A DNA stretch of 64,000 nucleotides from Cladopsammia gracilis (GCA_022457155.1 JAJGOT010000170.1:290001-354000), one strand, 5' to 3'. Positions 43,601-56,204 are shown, counted from the stretch's first letter. Translations and numbers: made by a program. The notes: a model not told the origin generated them from the letters alone.

Positions 43601-46600
43601 TGTAATGATCAGGATGGAACAGAATTGTAAAATAAACATCCTTGAGATCAATCGTTGTAAGAAATTCGGACCCTGACAGAAGATCCAGAAGCGAATTAAA
43701 CCCCTCATCTTAAAATGATGATATTGAACAAACTCGTTCAATGGTTTCAAATTATAAATGACCGGTCTTGGATCGCCAGTCTTCTCAGTTAGGAATAACA
43801 AACAAATTAGAAATGAATTGTTTGAGGCACAGCGTGCCTAATAACACCTTTCTCTAACATATTATGAACTTCAAGATCAATTAAGTTTGTTTTCTCCGCT
43901 GAAAATTCAATTCCAAGCGGTTTCCAGATCTGAACAGGTTCGCAAACAAATTCGATCTGACAGCCGTTCACGGCTTGGAAAATCCAATTATCGGTAAATA
44001 AATTGCACCAAGGCAAATAAAACTTTGCTAAACGTTCACATACCTGAGGATAGACGTATGAAGTCTGTGAAATCGCCGTTGCTTGGTCGTTGTACTGGCG
44101 ACCACGGTACCTCTCAATGCGAGGTTTATTAAAACCAGTATATGCAGAAGCACCCGACTTGCGGCGGTCATGGCTAATACTTTTAGCGGCCATTCGCTTG
44201 ACTTAAGAAATATCACGGATGCTTTGAGGCAATTCGTCGCCAAATAACCTGGTAGTAAGGGTTGCCATTCATGACATGAAGACTTGTAAGTTGGAGCAAC
44301 TTCAGACTTCAACATTTCACGGCGTTGCGTATAGAAAACTCATAGATAGAGTTGCCCAACAAGATGAGAGCATCAACCGAAAGGTCATAAATATCATTAA
44401 GCGGGACGGAGTCTTGGCGTCAACCACCTTGTTCGCTAGTTGCACCACCGGCGTAATTCCTCTGATCAAAATCCCTCTGAAGTCTGAAACGCCTGAAAAG
44501 AGCACTCACGACTCTTCATCTTATCCAGCAAATCGTCCCATAACTTGAGATTCACTCGAGGTGCTTTGAGAGACTCACAGCTCTCGGGACGAAGCAGGCC
44601 TTTGGTGCAAGCGCTATTTACACGCTTAGCAACACACCTTCATTAACTTCACCGCTAACCTTCGGTCCACAGTCTTCAGCATACTTAAAAGGGTCTTCGT
44701 AGGGAAGTTCGCCAACATAATCACCTTCACCTTCCTCGACGATATTATCAGCACTGTCTAATGCACTGTGAAGGACTTCATCGAGGAGAACCTTCTCTCC
44801 TTCGGCACTTAGCATGGCCATTCAAGTTCGCGGTTGAGTGAACCGAGATAAAGTATCGGTCACTTTGGTCATGGAGTCGGCTAATTCCAACTCCAACGTT
44901 TTAAACCCGGTCGCAACCGGAGTTGTACTTGATTCTTTGACAGAAGTAACGACTAAATCTGTCTCCTTCGACATGATGACCTGGCTTGCACGCGAAAAAA
45001 AGACAACTTGTGAAGAGCACATGGCATCCTTATATAGTACATCATTTGCATAACAAAGATCTTTGAACCGTGATGACCTGGTGGCAAGCCGTGGAATAAT
45101 GCAATCTGAATCCCGCAGGGCGGAGCATTATACGAAGGAGAATAAAGATAACTGACGTTAATTAACATAAACTAGATTTTATTATAGTTCCATGTGATGC
45201 GAGGAAAATACGTTTTACGATATTTGTGATGCTCTTTGTCTTGTAATATCCTTTTGCACTTTTTGTCCTTCGTTATTGGGAAACAAATTTTCATTATAGC
45301 ATCAACGCAGTTTAAAACGAACGAGTAATCGTTTTAGCTAAGAAAACAAAAAAAAAAATAATTTTTTTCGTAGTCATTAAGGGTTTTTGCATCGAGACGA
45401 CGATTCATTGGCTGCGGTCACATCTGGGCTGCTAACTATAGTTAAGACGGGGATAACTATAGTTAGCTATTTCGGTAATGTGACCACTTCTCTGTTCGCT
45501 CTAACTATAGTTAGAAAATTTACGCCTCGGTGATCCAAAACAATTTAGATTAACTATAGTTATATCCAAGCAGGGTTCAAGGGCTAGTCTTAAGTTTACA
45601 AACAAACAAACAACCAATCAGAATGTGACAATTCTTTTCGCACGTGCGAGATGAGTATATATAAATATGCAAAATAAAAACCAAGCGTGAAGCAAGGGGG
45701 AAACCAAAAACAACAAACAAAAAATTTACATACAACAAGGTAGCAACACGGTTTGCCGCACGAAAAAAATAAATAATAAGAAAAACTAGACACACTTTAC
45801 GTCGGTCAACCATGTTGACATTTCACGGATCAACAATAAGGGCCGTCACGAACTTCTTTGAATTCTGACGTCATCCATAGGCTAATTAGGACCAACTGTA
45901 GTTAACTGCGTGGTGTGACCGCAAAGTCGACCGAAAGCACTAACTACAGTCACGTAACTTGAGACTAACTTAAGTTAAACTTCAGTTACGTCGTAGATGT
46001 GACCGCAGCCAATGAAGCCAATTCCTTAGTGGGAATGGGTATTAATTTGCCATATTTTAATGTTCAATAGCGTGAATAAAATTTAAATTAGAAAGGAGAT
46101 GTTTTTCTTCAATTTCAAACGATTTTCCTGCAAGATTTTCAAATATGGAACGAAGATGAGGAAAACCGAATTATTTTCAACTTGCCGTTAATGCTTAAAT
46201 TCCATAAATAAAATGCATGAACACGGTACATGGTCGAGAAGAGACAAGAAGTCAAGGAATAACAGCGTATGTTAGAATATTAAAATGAAGCTATATTGGC
46301 GTTTTCGAATGTACGTCTTTATTAAAAACTCCTCAGTTTAATGTTCATGTTAAAAATTAAAACAATGTTTACTTTGCTAAAATGGTCACACATTTATTTA
46401 AATGAGTAAGGTTTTGACGCTCCAGAGAAATAAATTTCTCCTGATGAAGGGCAAAAGGTGTAGTGTTTTACTTCAGCAAAGTTATCATGTAAAATAAATC
46501 ACTTACATATATCTCGCCTGAATCTTTGCCGTCCGCCTTTTTTCATGCGCACTCCTTCCAGTTCATGTGTGAAGACAGTCGAGGACTTACACTGTCGCCA

Positions 46601-47690
46601 TTGTCCCCTCTCTCTCCTTTTTGGCCGGCGGGACCCTGGATCCCAGGTTCTCCTTTAGATCCTTTCTTTCCTTCAGCACCAGGTGGTCCCTGGGGTCCAG
46701 TCTTTCCCGGGTTGCCCAGGTCTCCTTTGGCTCCATCCCGTCCATCGCGGCCAGGTGCCCCAGGAGATCCCGGCATGCCATGTGTACCGGGTAGCCCATT
46801 TGTCCCCGGTTGGCCGCCATAACAGAATGGAAAAGTCTGTTGGATTTAAGGAATGAAATCATTAGAATTTCGGTAAAATATCGAGCTATTTTTTTACTTA
46901 CTTTTGGCTGTCTTCTAAAAACTGCAAATTACATCTTTAAAAACATAAGGAGAGGTGGCCTATTTTTCATCATTTAGGCGAGTTTCGTTTCCAGCTTTAG
47001 TTTGTCGTTATTAATTTTATCAATTTTTCGTAGTTCTCTTATTTTGGCCATCGCATAAACTGGAAGAAAGTATTGCGATATGCCGTTTTAAGCCTTTTTC
47101 CTAAGGAATAAAATAAGAGGTTTTATATGTTCGTAAACAAAACTGTTTCCAAACTTAGGTTTCAAATTTATTAGTTAGTTTTGCAGCTGTATTAAACAAC
47201 CGTTAGATTTATTTTTTGACTGACTCAGTAGTCAAGTTGCCATTTTCTTTATTTATGCAAACGTTTTTCTTTAAAGTAATCTTGAATTTTTTTACGAAGA
47301 AAATCTTCTTTTGAAGAAACAAACCTTGAGCATACAGTGATTGCGTTGTCTTCTTTTTCGGTAACTATTGGCCGGAATATATACCTGTGCTTCGCTATTT
47401 TGGCTACCAACTATTGGAATAATCGTGATGTTTTTTATCTTCTGCGAGTGGTATAGTTATGTATCAGTTGCAAGTGATAGCGACAGCTGATAATTTGGAC
47501 AATTTACTAGCCTGTGTACAATCTTTTGGGTTTTATCTGACCCAGCACACAATAATAAATCTCGTTTTTTAAAAAATAAACTAACCTTGCTGTCAAGTGA
47601 TTTGCTACTGCTGTTGTTGTCCGTCGCAGAGCACAAAGTGATGAGTGATAAAATCAGTACACACAACATGGTGTTCAGCGGAAAGTTCAT
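40337..47690 (-). CDS. CTHRC1-like: CTHRC1-like secreted short-chain collagen (three coding exons seen)
   Basis: Exon 1 (47690-47586) gives a 35-aa start with a hydrophobic signal peptide ([15 protein letters not shown]) and ends AAG/GTTAGT in phase 0. Exon 2 (46836-46507), after TCCAACAG, encodes [13 protein letters not shown] and some 20 Gly-X-Y triplets, then NWKECA, a TGA stop, and [12 protein letters not shown] before GTAAGT. Exon 3 (40699-40337), after TTTTACAG, begins NCYF and encodes the 120-aa C-terminal domain with [24 protein letters not shown] and [16 protein letters not shown], the hallmark of vertebrate CTHRC1. CTHRC1 is a secreted trimeric modulator of Wnt/planar polarity signalling. 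All junctions are phase 0. The TGA sits where relatives have Trp; an earlier in-phase GTAAGT (46590) would bypass it. A DIRS element fills most of intron 2. Confidence 0.8.
41140..41960 (-). pseudogene. Tyrosine recombinase remnant of the intronic DIRS element
   Basis: Weak YR blocks only. 41280-41504 ends [26 protein letters not shown], followed in another frame by KFFCESI; this resembles the DIRS YR C-terminus (RSASTS....ILKAADWSN..TFQKFY). If so, the Arg and the catalytic Tyr are altered. The N-terminal part is not clear. Confidence 0.4.
42315..43037 (-). pseudogene. RNase H / connection of the intronic DIRS element
   Basis: 42606-43037 has [13 protein letters not shown] at the start and [19 protein letters not shown] at the end, the usual DIRS form of the RNase H ending (N..AD.LSR). 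42315-42596 has [35 protein letters not shown] and [14 protein letters not shown], a conserved segment after RNase H in DIRS elements. Confidence 0.7.
43101..43801 (-). pseudogene. Reverse transcriptase of the intronic DIRS element
   Basis: Blocks in order: [19 protein letters not shown] (43801-43700), then across a frameshift [29 protein letters not shown], and the active site IIYLDE (YLDE at about 43457-43446; family norm is xxDD), [10 protein letters not shown] and EFLGFVIDT. The Glu at the second catalytic position is a conservative but probably inactivating change. A stop separates this from the upstream gag/pol frame. Confidence 0.75.
43807..45022 (-). pseudogene. gag-like region of the intronic DIRS element
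   Basis: Overlapping minus-strand open segments at 44822-45022, 44618-44821 (acidic: [20 protein letters not shown]), 44317-44505 and 43807-44193 (basic: [28 protein letters not shown]), then [13 protein letters not shown] leading to RT. The acidic-then-basic layout fits a DIRS Gag-like protein. At least three frame breaks. Confidence 0.55.
45404..46016. mobile_element. TIR element with TAACTATAGTTA palindromes (613 bp)
   Basis: Perfect inverted ends TTCATTGGCTGCGGTCACAT at 45404 and its complement ending at 46016 (22 bp). Near the left end the palindrome TAACTATAGTTA or its core recurs at about 45435, 45464, 45501 and 45551; related TAACTTAAGTTA and TAACTACAGT motifs lie near the right end. 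No clear target duplication and no transposase; superfamily unknown. It also sits in intron 2 of the CTHRC1-like gene. Confidence 0.7.
46507..46836 (-). CDS. CTHRC1-like: CTHRC1-like exon 2, collagen triple helix, with in-frame TGA
   Basis: 110 codons in phase 0. Gly-X-Y repeats run from GQPG to GDNGDS. TGA lies at 46545-46543, codon 98 of the exon; the expected residue is Trp, as TGG (human CTHRC1 has CSW at the matching position). Two 5' splice sites: GTAAGT at 46506 (full exon) and GTAAGT at 46590 (exon ending 46591, 82 codons, no stop). Confidence 0.8.
47586..47690 (-). CDS. CTHRC1-like: CTHRC1-like exon 1, signal peptide
   Basis: 35 codons from ATG at 47690. The hydrophobic core (residues 8-20) followed by SATDN suggests cleavage after about residue 22. 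A Ser/Asn-rich linker follows before the splice site AAG/GTTAGT. Confidence 0.7.
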
Positions 47691-48200
47691 ACGAGTTTGC
47701 GCCTTTTATACCTTCGAACCTGTAAACATGAACAGTAACCAAGGTTATAAATCACCATACCAAGTGAAGATAATGATAACCTTGCTAATGATTCCTTTGA
47801 TCGGTTAGTTTAAGATATTTAAAAATGTAGCGGTTTTCAGTGTTGGGAAGTGAGTCGGTCATTTTCCAAACTTGCTAAATGGTTCATAGAATAAAAAAAA
47901 TAATAAAAAGGAATAATAAACCGAGGTTGGTGTCTTGGGAAATACGAAGATATGCCGAAGATTCACCAGTCATTCATTCAGTCATGACTTCAAGTTTTCA
48001 CATAAACTCGGGGTAATTTGATACCCTAAATCCAAAATAACAACGGCGGTATCAATTATAACAGTTTAACGTAAAAAGACTTTTGTGGTATTTTCCATTT
48101 TGGTACTAAACCAGTAAATAAAGTAAAAAACAGTTTATCTGTAGTTTGTGACTCTTCCAATTGTTGGTAAATTGCATGTCGGGAAAAGAAATCGGTCGGC
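47691..48200. other. Upstream region of the CTHRC1-like gene; no other gene
   Basis: Should contain the 5' UTR and promoter if exon 1 is the first coding exon. No TATA box is assigned with confidence. Confidence 0.35.
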
Positions 48201-48203
48201 AAA

Positions 48204-48527
48204 GCGTTAATCTATAAAGTTGTGTTACCTTACTCCTGTGACTGTAGAAGTGTTTATCTATAAAGTTGTGTTACCTTACTCCAGTGACTGTAGAAGCGTT
48301 AATCTATAAAGTTGTGTTACCTTACTTCTGTGACTGTAGAAGCGTTAATCTATAAAGTTGTGTTACCTTACTCCTGTGACTATAGAAGCGTTAATCTATA
48401 AAGTTGTGTTACCTTACTCCTGTGAGTGTAGAAGCGTTAATCTATAAAGTTGTGTTACCTTACTCCTGTGACTGTAGAAGCGTTAATCTATAAAGTTGTG
48501 CTACCTTACTCCTGTGACTGTAGAAGT
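48204..48527 (+). repeat. 46-bp satellite at the edge of duplicon B
   Basis: About seven copies of the same 46-bp unit as at 10978-13324. Sequence upstream of the array differs from that at 10.9 kb, so the satellite forms the left border of the duplicated block. Confidence 0.9.
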
Positions 48528-49319
48528 CAAATGATAACTTTAGAAGTTTCAGACGTCTATTTCTCTCTCTTGTGAACGAAACTCATTAATTAACATTCAC
48601 GTTAAAACAAGTTTCAAACCTACGTAAATAACATGTGGAAATACGCCGAACATTATAAATACTTCCGAACGACATGAAAAGAACTTGTTCTGTGGTGTTT
48701 ATTTTTTTCATGCTTTAAAAACAGGTTCAGATGCTGATCACATGTTGATCACGTGTCACGAAACACGAAAAAAAGAACTTTTAACTTAGTTGCATACATG
48801 TGGTTGGGTTGAAAAGAAAAGAGCAAAACAAGGCAAAATAATCTTTATTTGTTGACTAGTTCAACAAGCTTTCTAAAGGTATATTAAGTAGCAGTCGATG
48901 GAGCAAAATGAGTAAATGCTGTTTGTGGATTGAAAATTTCCTAAAGTAATATTCGCTTTTTGTGGCCACATTTTCTTCCTCAATTGGAAAGTCGTGTTTA
49001 AGGGTTTGAGCAAGCAACGCTAAACGGTTACGTTCACACACATGTTTCTTGAAAGCCTGCATGACTCAATGATTTATAGAAAATCGACCAAGCATTCAGT
49101 GTGACATATACTCACTCACATGACAAAAAAGAAAACCAAATCTATGCTTTCTTTGTCAGCTATTTATTCCTTACAACCGAAGCAGTTAGTTATTGAGGCT
49201 TCTCTGTTTAGTGATTTTCTCGTCAAAACAAGCTTATCAGTAAACAGCGTGTGGATAATACGAACTTTCCTATAGCTAATAAAGATTATCAGTGAAGAAG
49301 AAATGCAATGCGGTGTTCC

Positions 49320-52300
49320 CTTTAGAAAAAATACGGGTCGAAACCCACTTTCAAAGTCACTCTCAGTTCAAACATGAACGCCTTATACTGCTGATTAATA
49401 TACCACTAAATTTCTTTTTTATAGAAATCGTTTCGCAAACATATGATTGCTTGTCATGGTTATTTGAACATACTTCGGTCTTTTTTTTTCAACTGAATTT
49501 GTAGCTCGTTCTGTGTTGTTATATATTACTAAGTAAAACGTCTCTCCTTTCAAATTTTCTTGGCGTATAATGACACGGTTAATTCATGCAGAAAGCTATG
49601 CAGTTGATAGCCCAGCCCCATGAAGGCTTACACTTAATTTTGCCTCTCTGGATTGTTTTCAGTCCACATTCGTCCTGAGGAAGGGCTAGCGCTCCAAAAG
49701 TCAGCTTTTGAACCTCTTTACATTGGCCAAGATAAAACTAAATTTTCGTTCACCATAACTATTATATAGGCCAAATTAAAAACTGTTCGTTTGGTTTGGA
49801 AGATTTGTAAATTAAACGTGGCTTGTTTTAAAATACTCTTACTAAGCCGATGAGTAAGATAAAATAAACGTTTTTCACACTCATCGCATTGAAAAGTGGA
49901 TTTTTGCAATTCGACAGTCAAACGCTTCCTGTATCACCTTCTCGGTCGGTACTTAGTTCAATTTCAGTAGTGTTTCACAACTCTTCGTCGCTGATTTTTC
50001 TTTAAAGAACAACGCACATTAAATTCTGCCCTAATGCAGATTTAAGTAAGAAACTATAACATGGTTTAACTTTAAGAGACAATTAGCACTCCGAGATACT
50101 TTTACTTTGAAATGGAGAACAAGCCTGACTTGATGCTGAAATAACCCACTCAGTGTTTTGCTACTGATAATCTGTAGTACTTTATACTTTTTCTGTTTAT
50201 AATGGTCTTTCATAGTACTTATCAATCGTTTGAAGCGCTTTCTCCGTTTTATGGCTTTTAAGATCTTCACTGCATGGTAAATGGTCTTAGGTTTGCAAAC
50301 AACAAACGAATACTCAGCTATGGAGCCGAGGAGATCTCAGTTAAACACATAAAGTCTGTACATGTAAATCATAGCTCACCATTGAAGTATTTCCGCTACT
50401 CAATTGTCTGCCGTGATTGAGGACAAAAAAGCTAAGCGATGGAAAAAAGAAATGCTCAATAGATTAACATTCAAATTCCATTAAAAAAATAAAACGAAAA
50501 AACGAAAAAAATGCATACTCACACCGCAAATTTTGCTGGCTCCGTTAAAATCTTAACAATAGACAATTCCCTGCTTACCAAAGGTTTGCTTCCTTAAACA
50601 AGATTCTCGTCATAACAAGTTTTTGACTATACACAAATTAATCAATTTCTATTTTCTTCCAAGCAATCCTGTTTGGCTAAAAGTCATCGCAAATAACTGT
50701 ACACAAATTAATATTCTTCATAATTTTGTTGTAAATAGAAAATTATTCCACAAACTTGATTGTCAGTTATAATTGTTAACATTAGCTATAAATTTTTATC
50801 TCAGTTTTATCTTCCAGCGCTAACTTTTAATTTTTCATCTCTATTTTATACACCAGCCCGCAAGCTTTGTAGCTTTAAAATTTATCGTGTCTAAATTAAG
50901 GTTTACATCACATTGCATTCTATTTTTCTACCAAGCAATCCTTTGGTTTGAGGTTATAGCAAATATAAGAATAAAAATAGAAAAATGTAATTGTCAAAAC
51001 TATCTGTGACAAACTCCAAACGCTTCGGAATTAGCTCTTCGCTTTTCTTTAAAAAGTAAAATACTAAATTCCACCCTAAGCAACAAGATATAACGTTAAG
51101 AGACAAATGGCAATTGTATTTCGAGATTATTTTACAACATTCCATTAGAGAACATGAATTTAGTCGTTACAAACCTGACTTGATCCAGAAATAACCCGCT
51201 CACTGTTTTTCTACTGATAATTTGCAGCACTATATCTGACTTTTTCTGTTGATAATGCAGGTCTTTCATGGTACTTATCAATCATCTCAAACGCTTTCAT
51301 AACGCTTTCATAACGTCATAACGTTTATTTATGGCTTTTAATAACTCCACTGCATGGGAAATGGTCTTAGTTTTGCAAACAACAAATGAATACTCAGCTA
51401 GAGAGCTAACGAGATCTTAGTTGAACACATTTAAGTCTGTACACATGTAAATCATAGCTTACCTTTTTAGCATTTCCACTCCTCAGTTGTCCGCCGTGAT
51501 TGAGGACGAAAAGCTAAACGATGGAAGAAAGGGATGCTCGTTGGATTGAGGAAATTTTACTGGCTATGTTAAAATTTGAAAAAAAAAAATAACAATTTCC
51601 ATGTTACCAACTTTTTGCTTGCTTAAACAAGGTTCTCGTCAAAATAAGTTTGTGAACTATACACAAATTAATTATATCTTTCTACCAAGCCTCTTAGCTA
51701 GAAGTCATGGTACATAAGATAGACTCTTGGCTAGAAGTCATACAACATAAGAGGAACGTTTCGTTTCTGCAGCCTCAGTGGATTTATTATAACGAATTTT
51801 CCCTTTTGAAAAAATACGGGTCGAAACCCACTTTCAAAGTCACTCTCAGTTCAAAGATGAACGCCTTATACTGCTGATTAATATACCACTAAATTTTTTT
51901 TATAGAAATCGTTTCGCAAACATTGCTTGTCTTGTTAATTTGAACGTACTGCGGACTTTTTTTTTTTTCAACTGAATTTATAGCTCATTCTGTGTTGTTA
52001 TGTAAGTAAAACGTTTCTCCTTTCAAAGTTTCTTGGTGTATAATTCCACGGCTAATTCATAAAGGAAGCTGTACAGTTAATATCCCAGCTTTTGAACCTG
52101 TTTACATTGGCCAAGATACCTTATTGATTCACCTGATAAAACCAAATTTTCGTTCACCATAACTATTATAGGCCAAATTAAAAACTGTTCGTTTGGTTTG
52201 GAAGATTTGTAAATTAAACGTGGGTTGTTTTTAAATACTCTTTTAGTAAGCCGATGAGTAAAATCAAATAAACGTTTTTTACACTCATTCAGTTGCATTG

Positions 52301-52610
52301 AAAAGTGGATTTTTGCAGCGACAGTCAAACGCTTCCTGTATCACCTTCTCGGTCGGTACTTAGTTCAATTTCAGTAGTGTTTCACAACTCTTCGTCGCTG
52401 ATTTTTCTTTGCAGAACAAAGCACATCAAATTCTGCCCTTATGGAGCTTTAAGTAAGAAACTATAACATGGTTTAACTTTAAGAGACAATTTGCACCCCG
52501 AGATACTTTTACTTTTAAATGAAGAACAAGCCTGACTTGATGCTGAAATAACCCACTCAGTGTTTTGCTACTGATAATCTGTAAACACATAATTTTATAA
52601 GTGCGCATTT
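49320..52610 (+). repeat. Local tandem repeats within duplicon B
   Basis: Blocks such as TACGGGTCGAAACCCACTTT (49330 and 51824), CATTGGCCAAGATA (49722 and 52105), and AACAAGCCTGACTTGATGCT (50114 and 52526, with a variant near 51172) occur in the same order. Duplicon A has one copy of each (14320-14930). B therefore expanded locally. Confidence 0.7.
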
Positions 52611-52931
52611 TCTGAAGTAACTAATTTGGAAAAAAGTCAACCTTTGAGGCAGCACGTTTTCCAGCAAGATGGAAAGGAACTGAGTGACACTTGAATTCTT
52701 ATTTGAAGTGAATCGTAACATTACATTTGTGAAAGGTGGCACCCGATGTATCTCTTATAAAGCCCGCATGTTTTGAAAGAATAATATACAAGACTAAAAA
52801 ACGTTAATAAACAATCCGTGATTTTATATCGGCTGTGTCCAGGGCTCTTTATTTGGATCCAAACGAAAGCTTATTTTTTTCATCTTGTTGTTTTTATATC
52901 TTGTCTTGCAGAGAGTTTGTAAGTTTATACT

Positions 52932-53065
52932 AGAGTTGTTTTCACTAAACCCGTGAAACAATATCTAACAATTAGTGTGTGATAGACCAAAGTAAACAAA
53001 AGAAAACAATGGAATTATAGTATAATAGCGCGTACTATTCTACTAACTATTTCACGGGTCTTACG
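52932..53065. mobile_element. Short insertion in duplicon B with inverted ends
   Basis: Present in B but not in A (A reads TTTATACCAGCGGCCCAAGAC near 16750). It has an inverted pair ACCCGTGAAA / TTTCACGGGT close to its ends, about 130 bp in total, with CTAG on both flanks. Probably a small MITE. Confidence 0.5.
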
Positions 53066-55386
53066 GCCCTAGACAACCGTTCAATAATCAATTGATCAAA
53101 GAATCTACACTGTGAAGCAGACAAAATCAATCCTAATGTTTGAATTTTAACCGGTTGCGTTAATTCGATTGTTACTAGATTGTTTCCTTATATACGAGGT
53201 TTTGTTGAGGATTCATCACTTTCTTCATTGTACCAGAAGCCGTGATTACAACTGAATTTATCTTCAAACTGACATAAATACATTTTTAATCATCCTTCAG
53301 TGAGATACGACGATTTTATCACGAGTGAACTATAACCATCATTTTTCACTGGCTTACAATGTTATTATACAGTGCACAGAATGAAGGTGAAGACCTTCGT
53401 CATTTTGCTTACAGCCGAGAAACACAGATTCGTCGCGATTCATACTTTAAACAAGCGCTACCAATTTTGCCTAATATTTCGTTTTCACTCGTTTAAAAGC
53501 TACTCATGGGACGCGCCCATAGAAAATAATGTTGTACCTCCACAGTTACTCTGTCTGTGGGAATTGATATTCTTTTAATTTATCGGATACAAGAAGAACA
53601 AACAGAGAAGAACGTAATTGTTTACAATGTGCAAAGCACGATAATTCTAATCGTTAGGAGTTTTATCAGTTCGAATTATTGAAAATGGCATTAAAAAGCG
53701 GAAAACTGCCAAGGTATTCTCGGCTGCATAAAATTGTTTCTACTGCATTATGCTATTATTATATTTTCAAGCCGACAGAAAACTAAGATATACTGTACTG
53801 TATAGTTTTGGACGTCTATAGAGCTGCTTATTCTCGAAAATCTATGCAATGAGACCAGGCTTAAAACAAAATCAAGTAAAAGTTATTAATATGTGTTGTC
53901 ATAGATTTTTCCTGCGTAAAGATTCATATTTTCATTGATCATTCAGCGCTCTTATTATCCTACCATGTTTTACAATAGGGAGATTTTAGTGTACCTATAC
54001 ACTAAGCCAGTAATGTTAGCAAAGGAGAATTGTTGACAAATTATTGTCAAAAATTCGAGTTATCGGGACGCGCGTTATCGGGTACTTTGCACCCTCATTA
54101 ACTCAACATTGCAACTTCCTGTCTGATCACTGACGCCACTGGTATTGATCAATACAATTTAGTTAGAGTTTTATCGAGGGTTCATGTTATCGGGTCTCTA
54201 TATAGTCTACATATTGTACTTTGCACTCGCCTCAACTGGCCATTGTAACTTCCTGTCTGATCTGTGATGTCACTGGTTTTGTTCGGTTGTTGGTGCATGC
54301 TGTTACTCGCTAAAATACAGATCACACTGACAATATTCAGAACAACATCCAGGGCGATCCGGCAAAACTGAAATGAAATATTAAAACAGAAAAGAATGAG
54401 CAATTAATATTATTTATGGAAATATGAATATATTTTGAATGATATGAGTTAGTCTCCTTATAATTTCGTTTTACGGACCCATTTGTTTATTTGACAACAT
54501 TCGTTATTTAATATAACATGATGAACGATGATTTGGAGTGACAACTTTACTCAGTGTCCTTTTTTATACTAGAAGAATCGTTCTGTTCGCAATGCTCAAA
54601 ACTGGATTCAATTATTTGGAATGACTAATTTTAAGCGTCTACTAAGGATATGTTTTTGGATTAAAATCAGTGAACAGTTAATGGGTTTGCCACGTACACG
54701 TTTTTTAACAGTAACTGAAAATCGGCCGACGGACAGTGTTAGGCGGCTGTGTAATCGAGTGTAATGTCTAAGCGATATAATTTCAAATAGAAATCGGAAA
54801 CAAGTTACTTTGGTACTCTTGCAGTTCACTTTTAGTAAATAAATAAAATTAAAATTAGAAATGAATTTTAATGAATGCTATATTCGCACCCTTCCTAATG
54901 TTCCCCAAAGAATGTGTTCTTACCTCCAAAGGCCCTCTAAGGTCTTCTTTCTGATAATACAAAGTACTGTTGAGAATAGCTTGTTATATTAAACCAAGAT
55001 CTGATTAATACCGGTACCGCTTAATCAGAAAATCGTGATCAGTAATTTTTCATTTAAGATTCGTGTTCTGTCCAGTTTGACGCTTTTATTAACTGTCATA
55101 TTGCATCATGGTCAATTGTTCATTGCTGGCATTTTTTCAAAAGTTTTATGACATTTCATTTGACTCTTCTCATATTTTCAAAAGAGATGTTAATTTTCGT
55201 TTTTGTTTGTCATTTAGAACAACGAAGTAAGGTTTTATTTTGAGATAAATACAATGGAGTTTGTTTAGTACCGCAATTCACTCTTTCGGTCACTGCCAAC
55301 TCTCTTCTGCAACCAAAATTAAGGTTTGATTAGTTTTAGAAAAACTCAACAGTCTTCGTTCTAGGAACGAGTTTCCATAATCATAC

Positions 55387-56204
55387 CCTGGTTTCTATAG
55401 GATCGTCCTGATCGTTTCAAAAACTATCGAGACGATCTGGGCGACCGAGAAGCTCGCCGGTCGCTTCTGTTGCTGAAAGAGGGTGAGCGCGCGGCCGTCA
55501 GCAAAATTCCTGGGTCCGACAACAGACTTTTGGCGCGAGATTTGTGAAAAAATTGGCGGATTTTAATCAAAGAGCGATTTTCTCTTTTTGAGATAAATGT
55601 GGTGCGAATGGTCTTGTATTTCTTTAATTTTTTTTACTTTATTTGCAACACAAAAACACTACTTACAAAACGATTAATTACATAACTTACAATACTTACA
55701 ATACTTAACACTAATTACAGTATAAGTAAACTTATGCATCAGTTGTCCTAAAATTAATAAATATAGTTGTTGTAATCTTTAATTTCTGCTTCGGCCGCGT
55801 CAATGTCGAATTTTTCTGCTGTCTTTCGTCAACAATTTAACAATGTCTACTTGTTTTTTTGCATTCTTTAGAACCTCCTCCATCAATAGTAAAGAGTTCA
55901 GCTCACACGATGTTGCCGCTATTTTATAAAAGAGCAGTGCATTATGGGGTAAAATGATGCTTTCTGGGAAACATTTCGATCGCCTGGATCGTCCCGATCG
56001 TCTGAGAGTGTTGCCATTTGATCGCTTCAGAGTTTTACGGTCGATCCGATCTTCCGAGTCGTTTACGATCGTCCGGGCAGTGTTTCCATATGATTGTCCC
56101 GATCGTTTGAACATATTTTGAAAGGGCAAACGGGACAAACGGGACGGTCCGGACAAACGTTCCGGACGATCCGGACAAACGGGACAATCATATGGAAACC
56201 AGGC
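55387..56204. mobile_element. TIR element starting CCTGGTTTC, copy in duplicon B
   Basis: Orthologous position to 21712-22324; ends CCTGGTTTCTATAGGATCG and ...CATATGGAAACCAGG. It is longer than copy A because of the inserted segment at 55622-55783. Confidence 0.6.
55622..55783 (-). mobile_element. Probable LINE/SINE tail inserted in duplicon B
   Basis: Absent from duplicon A. On the minus strand it ends in AAATAAAGTAAAAAAAATTAA. It is flanked by CTTTAATTT on both sides, a 9-bp target duplication. Poly-A-like end plus target duplication indicates retroposition. Confidence 0.55.

Larger units (their letters stand above)
40709..45143 (-). mobile_element. DIRS1-type retrotransposon in intron 2 of the CTHRC1-like gene
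   Basis: Inverted terminal repeats: GGGATTCAGATTGCATTATTCCACGGCTTGCC (broken here as GGATTCAGATTGCATTATTC) near 40779 and its complement near 45083-45115, extending about 140-180 bp on each side. An internal complementary region at 40983-41110 joins the complement of one end (through CCTTTGTCTAATTTTATATT) to the other end (CTCCTTCGTATAATGC), the arrangement DIRS1 uses for circle formation. Minus-strand order is gag-like fragments, RT, RNase H, YR remnants. All frames are broken. Confidence 0.8.

Noticed and set aside
45577..45813. 78-aa Phe-rich minus-strand frame
   Set aside because: Lies inside a TIR element without coding features; low-complexity T-rich sequence.
46543..46545. TGA as a selenocysteine codon in the collagen exon
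   Set aside because: The equivalent residue in CTHRC1 is Trp, not Cys, and a single TGG to TGA change explains it; no SECIS was identified.
46526..46822. 98-aa Pro/Gly-rich frame on the plus strand
   Set aside because: It is the antisense of the Gly-X-Y collagen exon; the minus strand has the signal peptide, splice sites and CTHRC1 domain.
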